From Catenulispora pinistramenti (GTDB taxonomy: Bacteria > Actinomycetota > Actinomycetes > Streptomycetales > Catenulisporaceae): 64,000 nucleotides of DNA. Positions within the stretch are counted from its first letter, which is position 1, and the number at the start of each line of letters is the position of its first letter. The position numbers and the translations under genes were made by a program. The notes below the pieces were generated by a model. That model was not told where the DNA came from. It made no database searches and worked only from the letters and a program-made list of their open reading frames with translations. Below are positions 1-9,284 of the stretch, in pieces. Location: the NCBI RefSeq assembly GCF_018274385.1, contig NZ_JAAFYZ010000002.1, forward strand, positions 111,429 to 175,428, read 5' to 3'.

Positions 1-363
1 TCCCGGCACTACAAGATCAGATAGTGGGACAGTGCACGCCACAGTGACGGTGACGGTCGCGGGTTGGCCGATGGGAGCGGAGAACCCGCTGGTGTCGACG
101 GTGACGTCCGGGACACCGGAACAGTGCAGCCCGTCGGACGAGAGGGAGGCACCTACGGCAGCACGAGCTTGAGCATCCGCGGTGACCGCATCGCGACTGA
201 TGGATGCCTGTCGTGCACCGGCCTGGGCTGCAGTGTCCAGGGCGTTGTGGTCCACGTAGATCCGTCCGGCTGCGACCGCGATAGAAAACACCATCATCAC
301 CGCAGGTGCGACAAGCACTAGTTCGATGGCTGCGCTGCCGTCATCGCGACGAAAGCGGGTCAC
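1..363 (-). CDS. TadE/TadG-like pilus assembly protein (partial, C-terminus outside window)
   Basis: About 121 codons are visible; the gene runs off the left edge. The start is the GTG at 363, which overlaps the stop of the upstream gene as GTGA. The N-terminus is basic and then reads DDGSAAIELVLVAPAV, the TadE-type signature of an acidic stretch, a conserved Glu and one hydrophobic helix of roughly 20 residues. The rest is extracytoplasmic, with many Thr and Val and a Cys near the visible end. TadE-like proteins are membrane-anchored pseudopilins of the Tad/Flp pilus. It is the last visible gene of the leftward Tad operon. The family is clear; which TadE/F/G paralogue it is cannot be decided. 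Confidence 0.75.
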   Translation of the reverse strand, partial: MTRFRRDDGSAAIELVLVAPAVMMVFSIAVAAGRIYVDHNALDTAAQAGARQASISRDAVTADAQARAAVGASLSSDGLHCSGVPDVTVDTSGFSAPIGQPATVTVTVACTVPLSDLVVPG

Positions 364-779
364 GGGTTCGCTCCCGAGGTGAGTCGTTCGACGGGCATGT
401 CAACAACCGCAGTCACTGACGGAGCAGCGAAGCCGAAGAGGATGGAGGGTGCATGTCCAGACACTGTGATCTGGACAGTGGTCGCCGTACTGCCGGCCGC
501 GGAGACTTGAGCGGACAAGAGCTTGGCGTTGTTTGTGCGGTTCAGAAGGTCGTTCGCGCGATCTACCCCTGCCGCAGGCCCCGAGTTGTAAGCAGATCCA
601 GTGCGGGCGCCTTCGGTCGCCGCGGCGATGGCGACTTCCCGCGCGAAGAACCACATGCACCCCTGCACAATCATCAGGGTGATGAGAGCGAAGGCGGGAA
701 ACAGCAGGACGGTCTCGATCGGCGCGGACCCAGAATCGTCGCTACGCATCCATTGGATGATCCGCCGTGCGGAGTGCAT
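360..779 (-). CDS. TadE-like pseudopilin
   Basis: A 139-residue protein with the TadE pattern: a short basic N-terminus, then DDSGSAPIETVLLFPAF leading into a single transmembrane helix (about residues 15-45, ending MWFFAREVA). The extracytoplasmic part includes NRTNNAKLLSAQVSA and a C-terminal beta-rich stretch. TadE proteins are minor pilins needed for Tad pilus assembly. The stop overlaps the next gene (GTGA at 360-363) and the start lies 13 bases after the small membrane protein gene, so these genes are translationally coupled in one operon. Confidence 0.8.
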   Translation of the reverse strand: MHSARRIIQWMRSDDSGSAPIETVLLFPAFALITLMIVQGCMWFFAREVAIAAATEGARTGSAYNSGPAAGVDRANDLLNRTNNAKLLSAQVSAAGSTATTVQITVSGHAPSILFGFAAPSVTAVVDMPVERLTSGANP

Positions 780-792
780 GAGTAGCCCCGGC

Positions 793-990
793 CTAGTGGC
801 TGGTGATATCGCCGGACTTGGTGGTGGCCCAGGTCGTGATGGCGGCGACTACGGTAGCGACGACACCGAGCAGGCCCAGTGTGAGCAACACCCACGGGAG
901 GATCTCGCCGGAATCGTCGTCGCGGATTTGCCGCAGCCGAGCACGCAGCATCGTGGCCTTGACTTGCGCCTTCAACATCTTGTCGGACAT
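793..990 (-). CDS. small single-helix membrane protein of the Tad locus, possible Flp-like pilin
   Basis: Only 65 residues: a basic N-terminal half (KMLKAQVKATMLRARLRQIR), an acidic DDDSGE patch, then one hydrophobic helix (WVLLTLGLLGVVATVVAAITTW) and a short tail. Flp major pilins are similarly small, with a cytoplasmic leader, a prepilin peptidase site ahead of a helix and a short C-terminus, and lie in this position between TadC and TadE. The SGE junction before the hydrophobic segment could serve as the processing site, but no clean G/XXXXEY Flp motif is present. The pilin assignment is therefore inference from size and neighbours. Confidence 0.5.
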   Translation of the reverse strand: MSDKMLKAQVKATMLRARLRQIRDDDSGEILPWVLLTLGLLGVVATVVAAITTWATTKSGDITSH

Positions 991-1030
991 CAGTGCTCCT
1001 ACTCCTGGGTTGACGGTTTGGCTGTGTGAA

Positions 1031-1918
1031 TCAGGTCGAGAGAATGCGGGAGAACGCCGGATAGCCGATGAGGATCATGAGAACCAGAGCGAGGAACGCG
1101 CCGATCATCGTGAGTCGGACAGTTGCCGCCGCGGCGTCCTCCGCCTGGGCGTTGCCCAGGGTCACCCGCAGCGCTTTGGTGCGAGCCCGCAGCGCCGTAT
1201 AGACCGATGCGCCATCAGACCCGGACCAGGACATGATGTCCGCAACGTCTCGCAGCGCGCCGGCGCCTACTTCATCGGCCAGCTTGCGCAGGCCGTCCCA
1301 TGGGGGCACGCGTTCCAATCGCGCATGGTGCAACGCTTCCCGTAGGCGTACGAAGACCCAGCCCTCGCCGAGCTCCGCGGCACCTTGAAGTGCGTCAGCG
1401 GCGGCCGCGTCACCAAGCCTGCGCAGCGCGACCAAGTCGAGGTATGAAGCCAAGGCCCAGTCGAATTCGCGGCGGGCCTTGCGAGCTCTGGCTGCGAGAT
1501 CGTAGTCAGCCCCGAACCAAGCGACGGCGGCACCCACCACCGCAATGACCAGTGCCAGCACCGGCGGGAGTTGGAAGCCGATCAGGTAGAACATCGCCAT
1601 GGCATAAGGCACACCCAGCAGCACCAGGACCGTTGAGCCGATCTTGTCAAAGAACCACAGCTCACGTGGCTTGTTGAGGATCGCCAGATCCTTGACGGGG
1701 ACCGTAAGCCCAGGGAGTCCATCTGCACGTTCGGCCAGCCATGCCCCGAACCGCATGCGCAGCCCGCGATCATCGGAAGTGGGTTGCGGTGCGGTGGTCT
1801 GACGCATCCGGTCCAAGGCGGTCGTCAGTTTCGGCGGCGCAGGAAGAAACTCGGAGGTGAGCACAGCGAGACCGAGCCCAGCGACGCAGCCGGCGCCGAG
1901 GTATGGCAGCGGTATCAT
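1031..1918 (-). CDS. tadC: TadC-like inner-membrane platform protein (T2SS F family)
   Basis: 295 residues from the ATG at 1918, which shares its A with the TGA of the tadB gene (TGATG), so translation is coupled; an upstream ATG at 1984 would intrude far into tadB. An N-terminal hydrophobic segment, two central membrane helices (around TVLVLLGVPYAMAMFYLIGF and VLALVIAVVGAAVAWF) and a C-terminal helix (MIGAFLALVLMILIGYP) surround a cytoplasmic domain beginning REFDWALASYLDLVALR, typical of T2SSF proteins. TadB and TadC form the platform that couples the TadA ATPase to pilin extrusion. Confidence 0.8.
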   Translation of the reverse strand: MIPLPYLGAGCVAGLGLAVLTSEFLPAPPKLTTALDRMRQTTAPQPTSDDRGLRMRFGAWLAERADGLPGLTVPVKDLAILNKPRELWFFDKIGSTVLVLLGVPYAMAMFYLIGFQLPPVLALVIAVVGAAVAWFGADYDLAARARKARREFDWALASYLDLVALRRLGDAAAADALQGAAELGEGWVFVRLREALHHARLERVPPWDGLRKLADEVGAGALRDVADIMSWSGSDGASVYTALRARTKALRVTLGNAQAEDAAAATVRLTMIGAFLALVLMILIGYPAFSRILST

Positions 1919-2802
1919 CAGCGACCGTCCTTCTGCAGAAGGATCCGGGGCTCCGGCGGTCCTTGGATGAGGCTGCGCATCCACCAGAAGGTTCCGAACA
2001 ATGCGGCAAGACAGCCTGCAAGAACGGCTATCCCCACTGGCGACTGATAAGGCCGTACGTAACCGGTGTCCAGCGCGCCCACGCCGACGACAGCGACGAG
2101 GGTCAGCGTGAGATAGCGAACGGTGGTGCGGGACTCGCCCCGCTTGGCCTCGACTTCACGGCGCATCGCCGAGTCCTCGGACAGCGAATCAGCCAGGGAG
2201 TTCAGCGTCGCCGTGAGGCCCGGACCGCGGTCAGCCGACGCTGCGACGAGCGCAAGAACCACTGTGTCGCCTCCGACCATCGCCAGGTCATCGGCGAAGT
2301 ACATCAGTGCGTCCCGCAGTGCCATCTTCGAATCCAGCCGCGCCACCAGGTCTGCGATCGCAGGTTTGATAGACGTTGGCGCGGTCGGCAGCGAATCGTG
2401 GAGCGACTGCTCCAGCCCGGCGCCGATTTGCGCCATCGCTGCCAAGCGACGCGTCCATTCTTCCAGCGCCTCCAGGCGGACAATGAACGTCTTGTCGCTG
2501 CGAGTCGGGGCCATCAACCACGGCAGGACCCATATGAAGGAGGTCAGCAGCGCTGCTGACAGCAGCAGATGGGTGGCGAGGAAGACAAGGATGAAGACCG
2601 CAGCGGCGACCCACAGTTGCCAGCGTCGGCCCAGGCTCGATTGGCGAGACAGACCGATCGCGGCCAGCGCGCGGGCAAGGCCCGAAGGCCTGGGCGGTGC
2701 GGCAGGGTCGAACTCCGTTCCCCTGATTCCAGCGACGATTACGAAGACGCCGGCGATAACCGCACCACCGGCCAGGGCCGCTATCAACGCTCCGACACCC
2801 AT
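1918..2802 (-). CDS. tadB: TadB-like inner-membrane platform protein (T2SS F family)
   Basis: 294 residues starting at the ATG at 2802, one base after the stop of the ATPase gene. Longer upstream readings only shadow that ATPase gene. It has an N-terminal helix (MGVGALIAALAGGAVIAGVF), a second hydrophobic block around 65-100, and the T2SSF domain with LEEWTRRLAAMAQIGAGLEQSL and LVAASADRGPGLTATLNSLA, then a C-terminal helix pair. It is the usual partner of the adjacent TadC and CpaF proteins in the Tad secretion platform. Confidence 0.8.
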   Translation of the reverse strand: MGVGALIAALAGGAVIAGVFVIVAGIRGTEFDPAAPPRPSGLARALAAIGLSRQSSLGRRWQLWVAAAVFILVFLATHLLLSAALLTSFIWVLPWLMAPTRSDKTFIVRLEALEEWTRRLAAMAQIGAGLEQSLHDSLPTAPTSIKPAIADLVARLDSKMALRDALMYFADDLAMVGGDTVVLALVAASADRGPGLTATLNSLADSLSEDSAMRREVEAKRGESRTTVRYLTLTLVAVVGVGALDTGYVRPYQSPVGIAVLAGCLAALFGTFWWMRSLIQGPPEPRILLQKDGR

Positions 2803-2803
2803 G

Positions 2804-4273
2804 TCAAACCACCTGGGTCCGGGTCTGCAACGGCTTGGCCCAGGCGCCGTACTGCCGATCCAACTCGGTGACATCGAATCCGACACGAGCCAGCGTGGAT
2901 TGCAACCGGGACGATGGCTGGATGCGCGGTACGGCGCGCGGTTCTGGATCCCTGGGACCGAAGATGACGTTGGTGGCGGGCCTGCCATGGTCGCCCATGC
3001 CGGTGACTTCCAAAACGTCGGATACAAAGCGATGCCGGCTCCCGCCGATCGCGGACTCGTCCCACATCCGAACGTGGACGATGATGTCGAGGGCGTCGGC
3101 GGCGATTTCAAAGGCAAGGTCTGTGCCCATGCCACCGGGAGCGTAGCGCGCGCAGAGTGTGGCGATGCGTCGGAACACCTGCTCGGGGCGGCGGACGTGC
3201 AGGGTGCACATGGATCCGCCTTCACTGTTGAGCATGACGTCGAGCATGGGCAGGATCTCGGCGGCGCGGACCTCCCCCACGATCAGGCGGGTGAGCGACA
3301 TTCTGAGTGCGGCCGGGATCAGGTCCGCGAGCGTGATCTCGCCGATGGCGCGGCCGTCGACGACTTCACCGTTGCCCGTCCGCGCCTCCATCGGCAGCAC
3401 TTGGGTGTGGTAGTTGTCTTCGTGCGCGTACAGCTCGAATTCGGTCTCGAGCGTCGCGAACCGTTCGCTAGCGGGGATCTCAGCGATCAGGGCACGAAGA
3501 AGGCTGGTCTTGCCGACACCCTGGCTGCCGCAGATCATGACGTTGAGACGAGCGCGGACGCAGGCGGACAAGAACCCGGCTAGAACGCTGTCGATCGCCC
3601 CGAGCCTGATCAGGTCGTCGAGGGTAATGGCGAGCGTTCGGTGGCGACGGATCGTGACGTACGGGCGGGGGGTGACATGTGTGATCGCCTGCAGACGTGA
3701 ACCGTCGCCGAGTCGGAGACCGAGCAGAGGCTGCGCGGTGGACAGCACCCGCTCGCTGTTGCCGTTGGTACGAGCCAGGTCTTGGACGAGCTCGATGAGG
3801 TCGGCATCGGTGTCAGCCAACGGCCCGATCTGGACCATCGGGCCGTTCCCCGGATCGACCCAGGTCTGGCCGCCGTTGACGAAGATGTTCTCGATGCGCT
3901 CGTCTTGCAGCAGCGGTTCCAGACGACCATGACGGAACGCCCTGTTGAACACTGCGTCGGAATAGGCACGCTCTTCAGCGTCGCTGAGCTGACGTCCAGT
4001 GGCCTGCGCGTGCCTCACCGACCAGTTGTAGACCAACGAGTTGATGACAGCACGGCCACGCTGCTCGCGATCCTCCGGCGAGAGCCGGGTGAATTCAGGG
4101 TCATTGGAAAGTTGATCGGCCAGTGACTGGTGAAGAGAACGCACCTGTTCGTGGTCGATCACGAGCTGAACCGGGGCAGGCTCAGGAACTCTGGTTACAG
4201 GGTCTGGGAAGGCCGGCGGCGCGGCAATGGCATGTCCGCTTCCGGGGCCCGGAAACACGTGTCCGTTAACCAT
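2804..4273 (-). CDS. tadA: CpaF/TadA-type pilus assembly ATPase
   Basis: A 489-residue secretion ATPase. The N-terminal half contains the CpaF pattern (LEPLLQDERIENIFVNG, then TYVTIRRHR-like residues in PRPYVTIRRHR). The P-loop CGSQGVGKTSLL lies near residue 250. Downstream are the acidic Asp-box region around ETEFELYAHEDN, Walker B around LTRLIVGEVRAAE, and the His-box MCTLHVRRPEQV. It powers pilin polymerisation at the TadB/TadC platform. The start overlaps the end of the CpaE-like gene by 8 bases. The length and motif order are normal for CpaF. Confidence 0.9.
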   Translation of the reverse strand: MVNGHVFPGPGSGHAIAAPPAFPDPVTRVPEPAPVQLVIDHEQVRSLHQSLADQLSNDPEFTRLSPEDREQRGRAVINSLVYNWSVRHAQATGRQLSDAEERAYSDAVFNRAFRHGRLEPLLQDERIENIFVNGGQTWVDPGNGPMVQIGPLADTDADLIELVQDLARTNGNSERVLSTAQPLLGLRLGDGSRLQAITHVTPRPYVTIRRHRTLAITLDDLIRLGAIDSVLAGFLSACVRARLNVMICGSQGVGKTSLLRALIAEIPASERFATLETEFELYAHEDNYHTQVLPMEARTGNGEVVDGRAIGEITLADLIPAALRMSLTRLIVGEVRAAEILPMLDVMLNSEGGSMCTLHVRRPEQVFRRIATLCARYAPGGMGTDLAFEIAADALDIIVHVRMWDESAIGGSRHRFVSDVLEVTGMGDHGRPATNVIFGPRDPEPRAVPRIQPSSRLQSTLARVGFDVTELDRQYGAWAKPLQTRTQVV

Positions 4274-5099
4274 GTGTGACGCTCCGCGGTCCAGCCGGGC
4301 TCAAGCGCATTGACCGGGCAGCAGCCATAGCCTGGATGTGATTGACCGAGCCCCGGGCCGCGCTTATGAGCTCGGCACGATCCAGGTGCTTCGGTCGATT
4401 GCCACCGTGACTGAGCCACGCTGCGGTCCGCGGATCATGCGGCAGCACGCCAGCGACCTGCAGATTCAGGACTCGCCCGACTTCATTGGGCGAGTAGCGG
4501 TTGGGCGCCAACGGACCCGGTTCGACCACCAAGAGCCCGATCTCCGGTCCTGCTCCATGCGCGTTGAGCTCATTGACCAGTGTCTTGATATGCGTCTCCG
4601 CGACGACGACACCGGCCAAGGTGGGCTCCACGACGGCGAGGACCACATCGGCGCGGCGGGCGAGCGTGATCTGCCGGCCGGTGGTGCCGTTGCGGCCGAG
4701 ATCGATCAGCACGTCGAAGGCGATGTTGCCGATCGCGGGGCGAACCAGCGACTCAGCGAGGGTGTCCCAGGCGTAGCCGAACCCCGTCGCCTGCTTGGCG
4801 TCGGTGAATCCGAGCAGGATAAGACGAAGATGCTGGTCGTCCTCCCCCAAGTTGATCAGCTGGTTGGTGATCGCCTGCCCCAGGTTTCCCTCTCTGGCCG
4901 GCACAGCCAGGTTGGCCATTGAGCGATCCGGGCCTATTCGAGTCTGGCCGTGGCCGGCGCGAATGGGTCCGACGTCTGGATCAGCGTCTACCAGCAGCAC
5001 CCCGAAGCCGGGTGCCAGCGGCCACGCATAAAGCAACGCAAGGGCGGCAACTGTGGCCCCGCGCGAGCCGGGCATGGTCGCCACGGCGATGGTGGTCAT
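4266..5099 (-). CDS. CpaE-like MinD/ParA-type protein with degenerate P-loop
   Basis: 277 residues with a ParA/MinD fold signature: a beta-strand start MTTIAVATMPGSRGATVAAL in the place of the deviant Walker A loop, LLVDADPDVGP as the A-prime region, and DVLIDLGRNGTTGRQ as the Walker B-like strand. The expected KGGxGKT is replaced by PGSRGAT, so both the signature and the P-loop lysines are missing. CpaE proteins help localise Tad pilus machinery. The start overlaps cpaB (ATGA at 5096-5099). It may bind nucleotide poorly or act as a scaffold. Confidence 0.7.
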   Translation of the reverse strand: MTTIAVATMPGSRGATVAALALLYAWPLAPGFGVLLVDADPDVGPIRAGHGQTRIGPDRSMANLAVPAREGNLGQAITNQLINLGEDDQHLRLILLGFTDAKQATGFGYAWDTLAESLVRPAIGNIAFDVLIDLGRNGTTGRQITLARRADVVLAVVEPTLAGVVVAETHIKTLVNELNAHGAGPEIGLLVVEPGPLAPNRYSPNEVGRVLNLQVAGVLPHDPRTAAWLSHGGNRPKHLDRAELISAARGSVNHIQAMAAARSMRLSPAGPRSVTHG

Positions 5100-5788
5100 G
5101 AGCCGGAGCCCCCACCGGATCCGAGCACCAGGGCAAGATGGCCGGTGGCAGCCTGCGCCGCCAAGGTAGCGGCTTGAGCACCGGGTACGGCGACATCAAC
5201 GACAACGGCGCCCTGGTTGTCGGGCGATCCGACACGGGTGACCGTCGCGCCGATCGTGGTCGGCTGGGCGTTGCTCTGACTCGCCCCAGCCGCGGGGTCC
5301 GGGGTGAACACGATGGTGACCTTCTGGCCCGTGGCCAGCTTCTCACCCGGCATCTGCCCCGGCTTCAGGTCCAGGCCGACGGTCTGGGCGTCTGCGGCGA
5401 CCAACGGAGTGTCGTTCAGATCGGCTGTCACCAGAAGCGTCCCGGGTTCGAGGGCGACGGCGGCACGTCTGCCGACAACGTTCTGCCTGGAACCGGACGA
5501 GATCGGCGTGAGCATGGGATCCGTCGATATATCTGCCACCGCCAAGTCGTCGGTGGTGATGACCTGGCCGGCCGCGACCGGCTTCGCAACCGCGAGCACG
5601 GCCACGCGATGCCCGGTGGACATGTACAGCGCGGCACCGCCAACAGTGCCTGCAGCCAGCAACGCGAACCCAGCGGCGATGACAGCGGGCCGGCGACGTC
5701 GCAGCGGAACGGCACGCGGAACCGCATAGGAGTCAGCAGCAAACGGGCCCGTGGCCGACAGATGGTCGCGGGTGCTTGGTCCAGCCAT
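5096..5788 (-). CDS. cpaB: CpaB/RcpC-like pilus assembly protein (SAF domain)
   Basis: 230 residues. A basic proline-rich N-terminus (VPLRRRRPAV) leads into one transmembrane helix (IAAGFALLAAGTVGGAALYM). It is followed by the SAF domain, recognisable from VAVLAVAKPVAAGQVITTDDLA and RRAAVALEPGTLLVTADL, and then by a CpaB-type domain (LDLKPGQMPGEKLATGQKV). CpaB is an envelope component of the Tad apparatus. The tail is Gly/Ser-rich. It overlaps the cpaE-like gene by 4 bases. Confidence 0.8.
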   Translation of the reverse strand: MAGPSTRDHLSATGPFAADSYAVPRAVPLRRRRPAVIAAGFALLAAGTVGGAALYMSTGHRVAVLAVAKPVAAGQVITTDDLAVADISTDPMLTPISSGSRQNVVGRRAAVALEPGTLLVTADLNDTPLVAADAQTVGLDLKPGQMPGEKLATGQKVTIVFTPDPAAGASQSNAQPTTIGATVTRVGSPDNQGAVVVDVAVPGAQAATLAAQAATGHLALVLGSGGGSGS

Positions 5789-5795
5789 CGTTAGG

Positions 5796-6860
5796 TCAGC
5801 CTCCTGAGCTTCCGACGACCTGCAGTTCGGCGATGCGAACGGTCGCGGTTGTGGTTGTTGTTGGCGCTGGCGTCACCACTCCGTTGGCCCCGGTGTTGGT
5901 GTTCCACGCGATGTGCCACAACGTTTTTGCGGTGATCTTGTACTGGCCATCGGGTTGCCCGCCAGAGGAATTGATGTAGGTGTAGCCGCACGTCGGTGAT
6001 GGAGTGTTACCGGAACCTGGGGTGTAGTCCGTTCCGTGGTTGGGGCAGACGACGGTATGACCGTCACCCATGTCCCAGGTGACATTGACCCCGTTGGCCA
6101 CCGCCGTGAGAGTGACGCCTCCGGCGGTGACGGTTACTGGCTTGGGATTCCAGGTCTGGTCGGTGTCGGCAGTTGAAAGCCACACGGGGAGGCCTACAAG
6201 GCCGGTGCCGTTAGGTGTCGGCGCCATCGTGATATTGGCGCTTGTCAGGTTGAGCTTCTTCTTGGCCTCGTCGAGCATGGCGGCTAGCGGTGGCGGCGTG
6301 GTGATGGATCGTTGCCAGATAGGCGCGTTGGCGAAACCGCCATTGGCAGCTCCGACGTAGCAGTGCCCGTCTAGGACCTGCCCCTGGCCTTCCTTAAACG
6401 GGGAGGGAACGATCAACGCGGCCCAGTCCGGCGTCCAGGCTATCCCGCGTTGGCTGTTCCATATGTTGTCCCACAACTTGCTGTTCCAGGCTGGATCCTG
6501 GTTTTCGGCGGGAGCTCGGTATCCTGCGACCGGCTGCGGCGTGGCCACAGTCACCCAGCACAAATCTGCTGCGTCCCACCAGCCAAAGGTCGGGTCGTAG
6601 CAAGGAATGAAGGTATAGCCGGTCAAGGTGTAGGGCTCGTCGTTGGGGACATTGCCGCAGTCGTTGCTTGACACGCCGGAGCTACCACCGGTTCCCGACC
6701 CACCGGGCGTGCCAACGTAGAGCGTGCAGTACTGGCTGCTCGGGTCAGCCTGATAAGGCTTGGTGCACTGGACGCCGGCATGCGCGGCCGGAGCAACGAC
6801 AACAGCAGCTCCAAAGGCCAGCGCCACGGCAGTCAGTAGACCGCGAACCCGGGCTAGCAC
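5796..6860 (-). CDS. secreted protein of the Tad locus with a PKD-like C-terminal part
   Basis: 354 residues with a clear Sec signal peptide (basic MLARVRG, hydrophobic core, cleavage near AHAGVQ). The mature part has several Cys-containing segments (NDCGNVPNDEPYTLTGY, DGHCYVGAANGG). A C-terminal region with WDMGDGHTVVC and PTCGYTYINSSGG resembles a PKD-type beta-sandwich. Such proteins often accompany Tad genes in actinomycetes; the precise role is unknown. It ends 7 bases before cpaB and overlaps the upstream lipoprotein gene by 7 bases, so it belongs to the same operon. Confidence 0.65.
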   Translation of the reverse strand: MLARVRGLLTAVALAFGAAVVVAPAAHAGVQCTKPYQADPSSQYCTLYVGTPGGSGTGGSSGVSSNDCGNVPNDEPYTLTGYTFIPCYDPTFGWWDAADLCWVTVATPQPVAGYRAPAENQDPAWNSKLWDNIWNSQRGIAWTPDWAALIVPSPFKEGQGQVLDGHCYVGAANGGFANAPIWQRSITTPPPLAAMLDEAKKKLNLTSANITMAPTPNGTGLVGLPVWLSTADTDQTWNPKPVTVTAGGVTLTAVANGVNVTWDMGDGHTVVCPNHGTDYTPGSGNTPSPTCGYTYINSSGGQPDGQYKITAKTLWHIAWNTNTGANGVVTPAPTTTTTATVRIAELQVVGSSGG

Positions 6861-7477
6861 GTATGGTCCGTGTCTATCGAGTAGTCAGTGACAACCCACC
6901 CGCCAGTGGATGGCGACTGCGGCTTCACAGCGACTTTGTTCAAGGTGGCGGTCAGCGGATGCGGGACAATCGTCTGACCAGGGGCGAGAGCCGACTTACT
7001 CGGGTCCGACTTCAGGAACGGGGTCCAACCCCGGGAGTCGAAGCAATCATGGACGGTCGCCGTCGGCGGGTTCGCGGTGAGGTTTATGGAAGCGATCGTC
7101 GGCGAAGACTTGGGGCTGCCTTTGTAAATCAACCCGCCTGTGTTCGCCTGGTTGAGCTCACCGCGGATCTTGTACGCCACAGTGCTGTTGGTGTAGAGCG
7201 ATATCGAGAAGTCAAGGAAGCCGGAGTCGAGCATCCCGACCCACACGGCGATCATCTTGTTGTAGTCGACAAGGACCTCGGTCCGGTCCGCGGAGTCATT
7301 GGCTGATGTTGTGGTCGCAGAAGGGGTGGCGCTGCTGGGAGTGATGCTGCTGGGTACGTCACTGGTAGCGGCGACTGCAACTGGCGCTCCTTTCGATCCC
7401 CCACAGGCTGTAGCCATCGTCAGGACCGCCATGAGCGCAGCGACAACGGCCGCTGTTGAACGCCGATTCGAGATCAT
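6854..7477 (-). CDS. lipoprotein, first visible gene of the Tad operon
   Basis: 207 residues with a lipoprotein signal: basic MISNRRS, a hydrophobic core and a lipobox ending MATAC, followed by a Ser/Thr/Ala-rich linker. The folded part contains VLVDYNKMIAVWVGML and ends with WVVTDYSIDTDHTC. I do not recognise the family. It overlaps the next gene by 7 bases. The roughly 700-base gap upstream must hold the operon promoter, so this may be an accessory envelope protein of the pilus. Confidence 0.6.
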   Translation of the reverse strand: MISNRRSTAAVVAALMAVLTMATACGGSKGAPVAVAATSDVPSSITPSSATPSATTTSANDSADRTEVLVDYNKMIAVWVGMLDSGFLDFSISLYTNSTVAYKIRGELNQANTGGLIYKGSPKSSPTIASINLTANPPTATVHDCFDSRGWTPFLKSDPSKSALAPGQTIVPHPLTATLNKVAVKPQSPSTGGWVVTDYSIDTDHTC

Positions 7478-8182
7478 CGAGGCTCCTCCCGTCAGCCCCG
7501 CCCGCTACCGAACGCGGGTGTGACGGGGCAGCCCACTCGGTGTGGCTCCAACTTTTCGCAGATCAAGACCCCGCGTCAAGGCCCTTTCACGGTCAGTTAC
7601 AGGTTCTTCGGCACATGAGCTTGCACTGGCTAGACACGCCTGGTTGAGCTGGTGATGCGCCGTTGACACCCCGAGCTCACGGCGCCCGGCCAGTGGTTCT
7701 CAAGGAGCTGTCACAGATTTGCCCGATCTACCTGCCTAGACTGTATCAGGGCACGGAGACATCGGCAGGAATCAGCGACCAGGCCGGACAGTGCACACCT
7801 GGCTCGCAGAATCAGGATTCTGTGACGGCCTGGCTACCGCCGGGCGGTTCCCGCGTCAGGGAGGTGGTGAGCGCTGCAATGGTCGCACCATTAGCCCAGG
7901 CCAATGAGCTGGCGTCGCCCGGGTTGCTCATGTTCAGATCCATCAACGTGGCGAAACGGGCATGACCTTCGTCACAGCGAGTTCCTCACTGACGCCCGAT
8001 CGGAAATTGTCATGGATGTCCCTACGTCGGCACGGCTTGACAACTGTGTGTAGTTGATGCCGCTGAACAGGGTTACCACAGTCTCGAACGCCCCTGTAAG
8101 CTCCTCTCCCGTTCGGCGTGGAGCAGCCGCGCGTCTGGTACACCGACGAACAACATGCTGACGCCGGGGGAGGCTCAGGGGG
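7478..8182. other. intergenic region between the Tad operon and the Rhs remnant
   Basis: About 705 bases without a convincing gene. It should contain the leftward promoter of the Tad operon. A purine-rich stretch (GGGGGAGG near 8166-8173) lies just ahead of the ATG at 8183 and is a plausible ribosome binding site for the Rhs remnant. No repeat or RNA gene is apparent by eye. Confidence 0.4.
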
Positions 8183-9284
8183 ATGGCACGTCCAACGGGT
8201 TGGGACATTCTGGGGCTGGATGGGGATCCGACTCCGGGTGTGGTCGAGTCGGTGCAGGCCTTGGCCAAGCAGTTCGGGGACCTCGCGCACGATGTGGAGT
8301 CGGCATATCGAGGCCGATACTCCCGATGCTGGCACCTGGCGATACTCCTACGGCCCCATGGGCCGCCGCACGGCCAAACACCGTATCGGTGACTACGGAG
8401 GTGCCGTCGAACGAACCCTGTTCAGTTGGGACGGCCCCCGCCTGGTCGAAGAGCACTCGACCGGGGCGAACGGGGCTATTACCACGCTGACCTGGGACTA
8501 TGATCCGGGCACCTTCCGCCCTGCCGCCCAGCGGCGTCGCGCTCTGGCCGCCGACGCCGACGCCGAACAGGACGCCTACGACGAAGCCTTCCACGCCATC
8601 ATCACGGACCTCGTCGGCACGCCAGCCGAGTTGGTCACGCCCGACGGGGACATCGCCTGGCACAGCTCGACCACGATCTGGGGACACACCACTGAGTTCA
8701 GCGTAGACGCCGGCCTCCACTGCCCCCGTCGCTTCCCCGGTCAGTACCACGACGACGAGACCGGCCTGCACTACAACCTGTACCGCTACTACAACCCCGA
8801 CACCGCCGCCTACTTGACCCCGGACCCGCTGGGCCTTGACCCCGCGCCCAACGACCACGCCTACGTGCCGAACCCCCTAACCTGGATCGACCCTCTCGGG
8901 CTCGCTTGCGGGGAGGATGGTGAAGGCGACGTAGCCGACGGGCCCTCCGAGGACATGACGCAGGTCGGCAGGTGGATGTCACCCGAAGAGCACCAATCGA
9001 TGATCGATACCGGAAAGGTGCAGGCCGGCAGCGAAGGCACCTCCACCTACGTCGCCAGCCCTGCCGACCCGGCCGCGTACTACCGCCAAGCTGCACCGGG
9101 CACCAGATACGTAGAGTTCGATGTGCCCACGTCGTCTCTCAAGCCCGCAGGGGAGCCTGGCTGGGCCCAGATTCCAGGTCCCAAGCACCCGATCTATGCG
9201 AAGTTGAACGCGAAGCGAGGCCTGCCGCCACCTGAGATGCCCAGCTTTGAGAATCTGATCTGGGATGGGACAGTGAAAACGTGA
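8183..9284 (+). pseudogene. internally deleted Rhs polymorphic toxin gene (T7SS-type N-terminus, Rhs core tip, TreTu-like toxin)
   Basis: The ATG at 8183 begins MARPTGWDILGLDGDPTPG and continues to about VESAYRG near 8312, like the T7SS-type N-termini of actinobacterial Rhs proteins. Around 8300-8316 the homology switches to another frame. There an Rhs core runs from TPDAGTWRYSYGPMGRR through LHYNLYRYYNPDTAAYLTPDPLGL, the classic Rhs cleavage-site motif. The C-terminal part begins GRWMSPEEHQSMIDTGKVQ and includes YVEFDVPTSSL. That form I associate with the TreTu family of ADP-ribosyltransferase-type toxins. A normal gene would encode well over 1000 residues, so the middle has been deleted with a frame change. 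The toxin tip and immunity gene remain intact. Confidence 0.75.

Noticed and set aside
2123..3583. 486-codon plus-strand frame opposite tadB and the CpaF ATPase
   Set aside because: Antisense to clear Tad genes; no motif.
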